Shown here: positions 11,801 through 20,464 of the stretch, one piece after another | Layout: every line of letters starts with the position of its first letter | Numbering within the stretch: the stretch's first letter is position 1 | DNA from: Schistosoma haematobium | Taxonomy: Eukaryota; Platyhelminthes; Trematoda; Strigeidida; Schistosomatidae | Direction of reading: 5' to 3' | DNA: 64,000 nt | Assembly (NCBI RefSeq): GCF_000699445.3 | Contig: NC_067196.1 | Span: 24,879,116 to 24,943,115, forward strand | The notes under the pieces: model-generated | Databases searched by the model: none | What the model was told of the DNA's origin: nothing | What the model saw: the letters and a program-made list of their open reading frames with translations, nothing else | Program-made: the position numbers and the translations under genes

Positions 11801-13008
11801 ACTATGTTCACGACTCCTCGATCGACGTTTACCATCAATAATGTAGCTAGGTGATGGAGATACAACCATAGAAGAGTTCTTTTTTGTTTCGATAGTGAGT
11901 TGAACCCCATCTTTTACTGTAGCAGCATTCTTATTTTCCTCCTGAGAAAAGAAACAAGCTATTATACAGACCTAAATTCACAAAACACTAAAAACACACT
12001 TCGAAATTTGTTTAAAAAACAATCACCATTGCAATGACTCACCAATTAATTAACTACAACTTTCGGTGGTCCTTATGACACCATTAGGCCTTGGCAGAAC
12101 GGAATTCAGACACCAGAGTCATCTGAACTGAACATCGAAGGTCCGAACGGCATAGGGACTGTTATTCACTGTGAGCAATGAGTGAAGTTATAAAAGCAAA
12201 GAAGTTGTAATGTATTGCTAAATGTACGCGCAAATACTACAAGTATCGAACACGATTTCGAAACTTGTTGGCAATCGATTTGAATGGTGAAAAAAGAATC
12301 CAATCGAACGACAATGACAGATCCACAAACGTTTACATTCCCTATGGTTAGTGAATGAACTCTCACGATATCGATCTGTCACCATGAGTCATGAACTAAA
12401 TCAAATTAAACGCCACTACTTGCACGACAGAAAATGCCGCAACAATAACTGTTAGTCTGGTAAATTGGTTTCGAAATTCAGAGTAATGAAAACGTCACGT
12501 GTTTAACACGGGACAAACCATGCCTCTTTTATGAGACAGCTACACTCGATACGTTTCAAAGCCGAATACGAGTCATGCCTTGGACACCTTAGATAATAGC
12601 CTGTTTTACTGAATATATTACACTGCTCCGCAAGAATAAGACAGGGAAGATTAAGAGAACCAAATAACCAAATGGTTCTATTATCTTTGAGCAATGAAAC
12701 CCGGACTTCTAGTAAAAACCAAACAAGAGCTATTCTAAATCACTTTCGTCGTGAAAGTATTATCTATTAACTAGTGTTATCAAATATCCACTCATATTCA
12801 ATGTTACTATTCACTTAGCAACTTTATTATGCATTTTGAACGCGTATTACCTGGGATATCAAAGGGCTCTTTGAACTCCTTCGTGTCTCTTCAACACTCC
12901 CATCATCCGAAGACTGCTGTTAGGACAACGATTATAAAGCTTAATGGTAAAAATTGTACTAACCAATGAAGAATCATAGTCACAAAGCATCGCACTCGAT
13001 TCCGCCAT
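5888..13008 (-). CDS. RSRC2: RSRC2 homologue (arginine/serine-rich coiled-coil protein 2), seven exons
   Basis: Coding exons in transcript order are 13008-12964, 12916-12851, 11941-11763, 8478-8199, 7922-7826, 6544-6318 and 6217-5888. All phases join, giving 407 aa (human about 434). The start MAESSAM is followed by an acidic/Ser segment, an Arg/Ser segment (KRRSRSREHSPSRRHRK, around residue 80), and a His/Arg/Ser-rich run at 97-190. A helical Gln/Ala stretch at 231-262 leads into the signature LPKYYNP (263-269), KFRKLMGI (321-328) and THTQRGAGLGF (373-383), which identify the RSRC2/SMAP-like family. Members are nuclear and speckle-associated; a role in splicing is inferred. Introns of 47, 909, 3284, 276, 1281 and 100 nt hold two GC-rich retroposons, a LINE relic and a solo LTR. 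The donor of exon 5 (A/GTACGA) is the weakest junction. No other gene overlaps. Confidence 0.9.
6938..7432 (+). repeat. GC-rich retroposon, near full length (475 bp) with target duplication
   Basis: The element at 6948-7422 is flanked by the 10-bp direct repeat ACACTACGGC (6938-6947 and 7423-7432). It starts CCCCAAATGCCC, ends in an A-rich tail (TTAAAATAAATAAATAA), and has no intact protein frame. TGGCCGAGAGTGG near the 5' end resembles a pol III A box of a Leu/Ser tRNA, with a weak TCGAA-centred B-box-like site about 35 nt further on. A retroposon copied by LINE machinery is the natural reading; a tRNA-derived SINE is inference. It is inserted antisense in RSRC2 intron 5. Six more copies occur in the window. 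Confidence 0.75.
8735..8885 (+). repeat. Interspersed repeat shared with 33.1 kb
   Basis: The block beginning GTACATCAGTTCAAGTT is repeated at 33,132-33,275 in the same orientation. The match covers roughly 150 bp (ACCACATTAAAACCC against ACCCCATTACCAAAG, GTGGTAGAGGTAGTAAATG against GCGGTAGTAACGG). It lies just beyond the 3' end of the LINE relic at 8.95 kb, on the other strand. No coding function seen. Confidence 0.45.
8950..9850 (-). pseudogene. Non-LTR retrotransposon (RTE/CR1-like LINE) relic, RT core deleted
   Basis: On the minus strand the reading starts near 9.79 kb in the RT domain (FLDLKAAFD-like, SNTTGRVRAYGELS-like), breaks repeatedly, and resumes near 9.5 kb as the C-terminal region: ISARIQKA, RRDIRLSTKGWVYCAAVRSV, SWDHRVSNAVVRKQILGKDG. 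About 95 codons between the RT palm and the ISARIQ block, including the YADD catalytic loop, are missing. Stops and shifts are present throughout. It is a dead 5'-truncated copy lying in RSRC2 intron 3, in the same direction as the gene. The clade is assigned by the look of the C-terminal motif block, not by a tree. Confidence 0.75.
10177..10506 (+). mobile_element. Solo LTR (320 bp) with 5-bp target duplication
   Basis: The element at 10182-10501 begins TGTTAGCGGG and ends GTTATAACA (TG...CA, with short inverted ends TGTTA/TAACA). It is flanked by GTTAA at 10177-10181 and 10502-10506. Inside, CTGATTGG (10241-10248) and CCAATCAG (10260-10267) form a perfect inverted pair of CCAAT boxes, followed by a TATAAATA at 10317-10324, a normal pol II promoter layout. 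These are the marks of a gypsy-type LTR left after recombination between two LTRs. It sits antisense in RSRC2 intron 3. The parent family is unknown. Confidence 0.75.
11180..11652 (-). repeat. GC-rich retroposon copy, diverged, long subfamily
   Basis: Minus-strand copy of the family at 6.9 kb. It keeps the 3' part (GGCTAGCATACTGC...CCGAAGCAGGTGG), the central CATGTGCACCATTG block, and the 5' end (GAGAGCATTTCGAG ... CTCGGCCGTATAAGAG). Extra sequence after the central block (TTTTCCAACTAATCTAGGTG) places it with the long subfamily. It interrupts RSRC2 intron 3 just downstream of exon 3. Confidence 0.65.
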
Positions 13009-13560
13009 TTAATAACCAACACATTAAAACAATACGCCAACACCTATACCACAAGACATAAAGAACTAGTTTATCGACCCCAAGACTTTTTCTGGTTTCA
13101 AGATAGATCCAACCATTTGAATGATAAGAGAACAAAATACGTTCTTGAGGGTAATCATGTGATATTGTACGGACACGTGGTGAGTCTACTCGTTCAGGTA
13201 TGATCAAAATACGGAGGAACAAGGGGACAAAATAATTGGTTTAGTTAAGGGTAGATGATTGTGTTTCAGTAGTGGTTTGTATTTGTTGGAATTGGGACAT
13301 AAATCATATGTACGACTCGATTAAATCATGAGAATTGACCTAGAAGTAGTTATTCCGATAAAATTAAGTCAGGACTCCAACTCAACTGGCTTCCAAATAA
13401 CAAGAACTCACAACCAATAATATTGTTTCAACCGACAGAACTTTATAGTTAATGCATCATTAATTCATTATAATCAATGTTACATGAAATGATTTCTCGT
13501 GTAGCGGTTAATAATTCCCTGAAATAAATATTCCTGTAAGTCTTCGACATTTGATGCTGA
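13009..13560. other. 5' flank of RSRC2, promoter expected here
   Basis: The DNA just upstream of the RSRC2 start codon (minus strand) shows no TATA box or other element I can name. A TATAG acceptor-like site about 35 nt before the ATG (near 13043) might be a trans-splice or UTR splice site, but it is unsupported otherwise. Confidence 0.25.
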
Positions 13561-13580
13561 CTGCATTACTTTCACTGGAC

Positions 13581-13853
13581 TCACCTAGCTGGAGGCGGTT
13601 GGTCACGCATCCACACCACATTATGGCCGTGTACGCCGTGATATACATCCCTTTCAACTGTTAGCCAGCTTAGAGCAAGCTTTCCTCTATATACTGATGA
13701 CCTAAATATATATTCAAACGCCTTTATTTCCGACTTCTGATTTGACTGGGTTGGTGTGCTTCGAATGTAAAGGTTTTGCTGGTAAAGACGTTTCCGAACT
13801 CCGAATACTTGTGGCATCTTTAGAGGTGAGACAAACGTGATCTGATACACCAT
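13581..13853 (-). repeat. Mosaic repeat fragment, inverted relative to the 23.46-kb copy
   Basis: Its minus strand carries GTGTGGATGCGTGACCAAC and GCCTCCAGCTAGGTGAGTCC, closely matching GTGCGGATGCATGACTGAG and GCCTTCAGCTAGGTGAATCC at 23.50-23.54 kb plus strand. The 90-codon open frame here is therefore read as repeat, not gene. It forms the left edge of the 13.6-16.3 kb mosaic. Confidence 0.4.
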
Positions 13854-13984
13854 TTCTTAGATTATGAGTCTGTTCCTGGTTGAAACACTATATATGATTT
13901 TCTGGTTGTTATTTTTTATATATTGTGATAGTTTTTTTGGTAGTCTAAAACATTTTTTCACCATAACGGGACAGACTCCTAGAA

Positions 13985-14300
13985 TGCTTAAGATCAAGAC
14001 TTTCGCCTCCCTCATTTCATCTAGTGCTATTTTGGCCCGATAACATAGAAGACAGGTTCTGCTACGCAGAAGCTGACTTCCACGAGCATGGCGGATCAGA
14101 CCCACGTACACTATTCCTCGTAGTAGTGAAGACACTAGTGCGCGATTTCAACAGGTATATCACATTTATTATGTTTACTAGTAATGTTTCGGGACCTTAC
14201 GAAACTTTATAAAAGGTTATTCTTATGCATGGAGATCCAATTGACTGACAAATATTAGACCAGCCCTGCCACGATGTCAAACTAAAACGTGGCTGAGCAA
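13985..14300 (+). pseudogene. Ty3/gypsy gag fragment (plus-strand copy)
   Basis: The plus strand reads FWPDNIEDRFCYAEADFHEHG, then RDFNRYITFIMFTSNVSGPYETL, and after a stop ILDQPCHDVKLKRG. The same blocks, also interrupted, occur on the minus strand at 22.85-23.12 kb (FWPENIGV, FCYTEADFYEHG, REFNRYVTLIIFTSDVSEPYETL), directly upstream of protease and RT. That link identifies this fragment as gypsy gag. Its end fuses directly to the non-coding block at 14.32 kb. It is not functional. Confidence 0.6.
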
Positions 14301-14319
14301 CAGAAATGTTGCTGCTAAT

Positions 14320-14520
14320 GCGCCTGCATGAACATCGATTAGTAGTCAAGCGCCATGACATGCTCTCACTCATATCAATCCACGTGGATAACTGCGGACA
14401 CACATTCGACTAGAAAAGTGTGGGGTTTTTGGACAGAGGAAATCCCAAAACAGCAGAGAATTTCTAATATCTAGACACTCAGGTCAATCAACAATAAAAT
14501 AGCACATTGAAATCGATTCA
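14320..14520 (+). repeat. Mosaic block B, copy 1
   Basis: This block matches 20,280-20,450 in the same orientation: GCCTGCATG, CCATGACATnnTCTC/TTCnCTnATATCAAT, GGACAGAGGnAAT, CAGAGAA, CAGGTCAATCAACA. In this copy it lies between a gypsy gag fragment and mosaic block C. The other copy ends where gypsy integrase begins on the opposite strand. Function unknown. Confidence 0.5.
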
Positions 14521-14544
14521 GTTTATCAACCAGTCAGAAAAATT

Positions 14545-16315
14545 ATGCACAAACATAGGAACAAAAATCAAACTAATAGGATATACAACCAATACAAAGA
14601 GTTAAACAATAACAGGTTTAAGGTAAACAAGAACCAATCAGCATCGAGATTTACAGAACAAGCTGTGGACCATATATGGAGAAATTCGAACACTTTACTT
14701 CTAAACGAAGTTTATGCTGATGATGTTGTTCAGAAGAACGATGAAAGCTCTACGACCAAACCATCCAACTCAGAGGACGAAATTCCATCAAAAACCACTA
14801 TACAGGTCGCGAAGATTAATGAGGGGAGCAAAAACGATCTCATGTCTTATCTAAGCGACGAAAATTCTGATTTAAATATCTGGTGGATACTGGTACGTTG
14901 CTTAGTATCATCTCTTAGTAAAAAACTGAAATGAGTCAGCAAACGTCGCCAATTTTCCAACAGAACTAAAATTGCAATATTCAAGAAAGTGATCATGGTA
15001 CTGCAAAGAATCTAAAATTGGTAATATTTGGAATGGACTTTTTAGAGATATGCATTCCTATTCGATACAAAGAAACGCGGTTCGACACTTAAAAATATTT
15101 TCGGTTACTCGGTATATATAAAGTAACATTATTCCTTTCGATTTGAAATAGACCACAACGTTAGCAACTGCAAAGTAGCAAGATTTACTCGCAGAATTAC
15201 CAAATTTGATTAAACTAAATCTTCACCGTTCCACAGTAGACCAGAAGTAACTCACTATCAGAACTGGAAGGGTGCCTGTACCTGCAAGACCCCGGAGACC
15301 AGTAACAAATAACTTGAAGTCCCAGGAGTGGAACTCGACTAACAGCTGCAGTTGGCTTCCTTTCGTCAGTATTACTCTTTTCTCGGAAAGACTTGCCACT
15401 GCACAGATGGGATATCACTCTTTCTGATGGTGACTTACTACTATTTACTTAGCCATCAAACATTTCAGACACATATTGAGCGGCAGACAATTCATTGTTC
15501 CCATTGTCCACAAACCATAAACAAATGGATCGAAAGCTTAAACAGATTAATATTCGCCTCGAGAAATCCAAAACGTCTACTGTGTATCTCAGTTTACTAG
15601 TGAAATATGGCATTTCAAAAATAAGGTTAATTGGGTAACGCATGTACCATCTAGATTTGATATGAATATAATACAACAATCGTTTATAACTTTTGGAGGT
15701 TCAGGACACAACCAGGAGGAAAATTAGTGGTTATAAACTCTACTCCCAACAAAGCACTCTATTGTAGAGCCGAAACGACCACCATCACTCAATGCGGGTA
15801 ATTTGATCTATGGTGATACGACTAAAACAATATAATTACTCTTCGTGCCTAAAATCATGAGAAAATTGGTAGTTTATAATTTTCGTACTTTGTCTCATAC
15901 TAGCACAAAACCTACTACTAATCTTATTAATACTAGATATATATTGCTAACTTCATGAAAAGATGTACACAGGTGGATTAGAGACTGTTGATATTCCCAA
16001 CAGTCAATGGTTAACCGTCATATAATTTGACCCATCTGAATTTTCTCACACCAGATGCACTTTTCGCCAGCGTTCATGCAGATTCAAAAAGTTTGCAGTG
16101 GCGTCGGGCCCTAATCACACAATCCTTGAAGCTAAACACGAAACAACTGGGAGAATATATATTCAATTCTCAACGAGGAGAAAAAACCAACGTTGGGAGT
16201 GTCGGGAATAGGGAATTCAAATTCATTGAATGGCATTTCTTGGTCTTTCAAGCATGATCGTTCTTGTTAGCCTATAAATTTTATTCATATAAAATATATT
16301 GTTCTATCTTCAAAA
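14545..16315 (+). repeat. Mosaic block C, copy 1
   Basis: Three stretches match 23.64-25.44 kb in the same order and orientation: 14,615-14,760 against 23,650-23,790; about 15,545-15,620 against 24,405-24,480; and 16,090-16,312 against 25,200-25,435. The offset is 8.9 to 9.1 kb, so indels separate the copies. The longest open frame (129 codons at 14,545, Asn/Lys/Ser-rich) covers the first match, but its counterpart is broken, so I do not call it a gene. The end TTTATTCATATAAAATATATTGTTCT is also shared. Confidence 0.5.
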
Positions 16316-16974
16316 AAAAGAGTTGGTGTAGACAGTGGTGTGACTTCCACGTAAGACCTTATAGATTAGGCACTTACATCATGACAAATCTATATATATT
16401 ATTAGAGCAGAACTAATAAAAAAGTGTGCCATAAATTTACAAGTCTGTTGCTGAGTTCCGACGATGTTAATCATTCATTTACATGAGTAGAAAGATGCAC
16501 GAGTTTGCTGAGTTGATAACGGAAATATTGGCCAAAGCTTCGATTCAGAACTGAGTGACCAATTTTGGTACACCTATCACAATAACGACTAATAAAGGAG
16601 CCCACTTTGAGTCTGAGCTTTTCGGAAACTGGATGGATTTAAACCCACCAATTCTACGTAGACCTAGTGTTTCGCCTAGTGTAATAACGGTCATGTATAC
16701 GTTCAGGTAGTCATAGAATTTGTTATATTATGATGTATTTTTTTATTAAGGAACTAGATTACGCTGTCAATTTTGCTCTGGTCGTAATTTTCACTTGCCA
16801 TGTCCGACTGAGTCACGCCAGACGTTCATTTCATGCTGGAATGGTATCTTAAGTCATAGTAATTTTAATCACATCGTTGATTTTTTCAAGTTGATAGTCA
16901 ATGAATAATGTTATTTGAGAAAGTTTTGTTGTACTGTGAACTATATTTTTGTGAGTGAGCAACTGTTGTCTTCA

Positions 16975-17215
16975 GTCTCAAAACAATATCGCTTGTAGGT
17001 ATCATTACCAAGGTTTGATTTGATAATTCCGAATAAATTGAGCATTGTGCAGATTGTTATAAGTAAATAGTATGTTTGTAATATCCCAGTGAGCGGAAAA
17101 ACTAGGTTTTCTGACGTTTTGTGACTTAGTGTAAGCCACGTTTTCAGAGAACAAATGACCAAATTAAAATTAATCCAAGTTTAAATAGTACAACGGAACA
17201 ACACGAACATTAAGT
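16975..17215 (-). repeat. Hairpin-bearing repeat, left inverted copy
   Basis: On the minus strand this unit contains CTCTGAAAACGTGGCTTACA, then CTAAGTCACAAAACGTCAG, and ends GATATTACAAAC. It is an inverted copy of 17,316-17,460, and it matches the plus strand at 44.50-44.74 kb even further downstream (CAATCTGCACAATGCTCA against CAATCTACTCAATGCTCA). With the right copy it forms a large palindrome centred near 17,265. No protein is implied by its open frame. Confidence 0.6.
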
Positions 17216-17315
17216 GATCTATCAAAACGTCATATCATTTCGGTCAAGGTGATTCATAAGTGACATGTATGTAAACTTGTGTGTATGTATGTTTTGATTG
17301 TATGTTTTTTGATTG

Positions 17316-17465
17316 ATCACATAATATTCATGTTGTTCCGTCGTATTACCTCAACATTGATAAATTTGATTACTCATTCTCTGAGGAAGTGGCTTATACT
17401 GAGTCACGAAACATCAGAGAACCTAATTTTTCTACTCATAGGGATATTACAAATATTAATATCGT
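17316..17465 (+). repeat. Hairpin-bearing repeat, right copy
   Basis: Inverted partner of the unit at 16,975-17,215. Positions 17,379-17,419 can fold: GTGGCT (17,389-17,394) pairs with AGTCAC (17,402-17,407), and CTCTGA pairs with TCAGAG outside it, leaving GGA and GAAACA as an internal loop. The CTGAGGA...GAAAC pattern resembles a hammerhead core with stem II, but pairing of CTGA with TCAG argues for a plain hairpin. Confidence 0.55.
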
Positions 17466-17519
17466 TTGTCTTCTATTGGGTAAGTTTTACTGGCCTATAG
17501 TTGGCGTTTTTATTTTATG

Positions 17520-19655
17520 AGCTTACTTATCTGCATTTAACTACTTTGAGTATCATGTCTGTGCAAATGACACCTGCTTAGTTCAGCATTCTTAGTTATC
17601 GTATAATTAAGCTTATCCGTTAGAATTATATTATACTTAAGTATACTGCTTGAGGCATGTAATGAAGTATATCAGTTTAGTAAGTAGAGCTGCTCAAACA
17701 TTTCCAATAGCATACTTGATCGTCACAGCTAGAAAACGATGTATTCATTAGAGCGTACATAGCTCTAGGAAGATGAGGTCGTGATCTTAAAATTTGTGCA
17801 TAACTGGTGGAATCACAAGGATGTTATATTGATTTATCACATTTATCATATTCCCACTAGCCCCAACATAACACTAATTCACTTCGTTAATAAGTTATGC
17901 GTAATATAGTAGTGATATATCCATATATTGACCCATTGTAATAGCTTAGGCTTTGATAACGAACGACATATGAACTGCAGTGACTCCTATATCAGCCTGC
18001 TTTTAATGAGTAGGCTGGTTCAAACCATTCTGTTTGCAAACAGGATAGAAAGCGCCTTGGATGCTGTTGTTGTCATGTATTAAAAAATAGCGTTTATTTC
18101 GAAAAAAGTGATAATTATGTTTGGTGCGTATTTTTAAACTGTACGTCTGGCTCTGACCATATTTCAAGATATTTGTCATTAATACGGTACTAAGCACATA
18201 CTATGCTTTGCAAAGGTTGTAGCAGCTGACCTGATTCTAAAATAATATTCATGAACTTAAAGTAACTCATAGCTGCTTAAATTATTTTCTTAAAAACATT
18301 TAATTTGTTTGTTTACCTACTACACATTTTTGACTAAAGCCATTACGATTTTCTTCATATACTAAAAGCATGCTGGACGTCCACTTAAGCTTCACAACTA
18401 CTTCCAATATTTATTAGTTACTTCAGTTACCCTAAGGAGAATAAAAACCGCAGATTGTTTTCCTTTACTGGTCCCGATGATATCATAAATTACAGTTAGG
18501 GATGAACATACGGAAATTTAGTCCCAGGCGGCAGCAAAACTTATTTTAGTTAACAAATTAACTGACTTTCAACATCTACAATATATTACTCAAAACAAAG
18601 TGGGCTAACATTTTATAACACAAAACAAGCGAGCTTGCCTGAAGAAATACATCGACTTCAGTAATCATAACAAAAAGCGAGAAAAGAAAGCTGATCCAAT
18701 GAAAGTTTACGACACTTGAAGTATTAAATTAACCGCGCAACTTCAGCACACTGAAACATCAATTTATGCAGCTACACGAAAGAAACGGCAGACAAAGAAC
18801 AGAACTAAGAAATCTGACGGCCATTGCTTACGAAGATGGTGGATATAATAATTCCCACTTCATTCTGATCGGTCGCTAAGTAGGCTGCCACGATTACGAA
18901 ATCGGGTTTAATTTAATTGCAGCCCAAAAACCTATTAAAATTTTCAGGAGCTAAGAGAATACGTCGCACAGCGTATCATCATCGACGTAATGGGTTGCCG
19001 AAATTTTTTCGACCGTCGGTAATAATGTACATTTATATTTAGAATGAAATCTAGAAGCATCACTTATCCAACCACCTTGTCTTGGTTGCCAACCCGTTTT
19101 TCAATCAATCATTGTTTAATCAGTAATAAAATCTAAATTAAAATAAATAAACGGGTTGATAAAGGGTGTAAGGAAACTACCAAGCGCAACAAATAAATGT
19201 TATTCTATCCTTTCTGGATGGACCACTTACAGATTCGTTCGAAAGATGATATTTGGTTGCGTTTTAACACAGTGTTTCCAATTCGGGAAGAGTGTCTTAA
19301 TTCACAATCAAGAATGTACAATTCTAGTCAATGCAAGCAACACAATCAAAGTGGAAAAAATCAATATGGCTGCCACCAAGAGTATGTATAAACTAAAAGA
19401 ACATAGATGCGGTTCAGGGAGAAACACGAAAACTCAGTGAAGGAGTAAGGAAAATAAAAACTATAAAAAATACGAATGTTGCCACTGAAAATGGAACTAT
19501 CTCGAAAAGAATAACAGAATGCACAACTAAAGAAATCAATAGAAATTGCAAGTGTATACATGGAGGGATTTTCGCTCACAAACTTTCAAAATGGATGAGA
19601 ATGGGTATTTCGTGAACTGTAGTAATTGTTAATAATTTAACTTATGAGTCGATTA
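17520..19655. other. No recognised gene or repeat
   Basis: AT-rich sequence with short open frames only. The two overlapping frames at 19.16-19.44 kb have no splice context or recognisable domain, and an equally long frame lies opposite. Nothing in this interval is shared with other parts of the window that I could see. Confidence 0.35.
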
Positions 19656-19659
19656 AAGC

Positions 19660-19835
19660 TAGACCACCATGGAAAACGTGGGAAGTCTGGAAGGCCGTTT
19701 TGTTTAAGCATCGGGTTCCTAAGCAGTGTGCATCCACGATTTTAGTAATTTTCTAGTTGAATTCATGAGACCACCATGGAAAATATTAGAGCTTCAAGAG
19801 GTATTTCCTGGAGTTCTGATGAGAATTCATGACAA
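19660..19835 (-). repeat. Hammerhead-related retroposon, two tandem decayed units (copy 2)
   Basis: On the minus strand the unit at 19,684-19,731 reads GCACACTG, CTTAGGA (expected CTGANGA, so the essential G5 is lost), a weak stem II, AAAACGGCC, then CCAGACT. It is followed by TTTTCCATGGTGGTCTAGC. The phrase TTTTCCATGGTGGTCT occurs again at about 19,768-19,783, preceded by a more decayed unit, so two units stand in tandem. Tandem arrangement recalls the satellite form of the Sm-alpha family; that link is inference. Confidence 0.45.
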
Positions 19836-20279
19836 GTGAAGTTCAAGCGTGTCAGCTGTGAGACTCACTGAAGTCAGTGGTGGACGGAGGCTTAATTTTG
19901 TGGATTGGTTGAAGTTAGACAGTAACACAGCTGAAACCAGTGAGAATGACGGGATGATTGAATTTCGACCTCCGCGTACTGTGCTACTGTAATTACTGAA
20001 CATCCACGAAGTTGTTTGTCATGCAAGTGCTCAGAATAGAAACTCTGCAGTCACGTTTCAAACTTTACTCCAAGTGAACTAATATTTCTGCATTATGAAT
20101 TTTAATATAATGAAGCAACTCGGATTTGTTAATGTTGTACACCAGAAATATCACTTCAATCAATCATATGCGAACTAACGGACTAAGTGAAAATGTAGGA
20201 AAACCGAACATCTACAGAATAAAGTGTTGCAATTGTAAAATAAAAACACATCGGACAAAGCGAATGACCCTTTTATGTT

Positions 20280-20460
20280 CGCCTGCATGGACATTAAAAC
20301 CCATGACATATCTTCGCTTATATCAATTGTAGATGCATATTGGACTGCAAATTTTTTGAAATCTTGGATAGAGGGAATGATAGGTACACCAGAGAACCTT
20401 CTGAAATTTGGGAAGCAGGTTAATCAACAGTCGAAGTGAATAGGAATTTTTTCTAAATAC
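20280..20460 (+). repeat. Mosaic block B, copy 2
   Basis: Second copy of the block at 14.32-14.52 kb. Its end (GTTAATCAACAGTCG) lies immediately beside the C-terminal codons of a gypsy integrase on the opposite strand, with no LTR between. This suggests that a truncated gypsy copy and block B were joined by rearrangement, or that the gypsy fragment interrupts a B-C element. Confidence 0.45.
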
Positions 20461-20464
20461 GCAG

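Noticed and set aside
14545..14934. 129-codon Asn/Lys-rich frame as a gene
   Set aside because: The start is shared with a broken counterpart at 23.65 kb, so it is part of mosaic block C.
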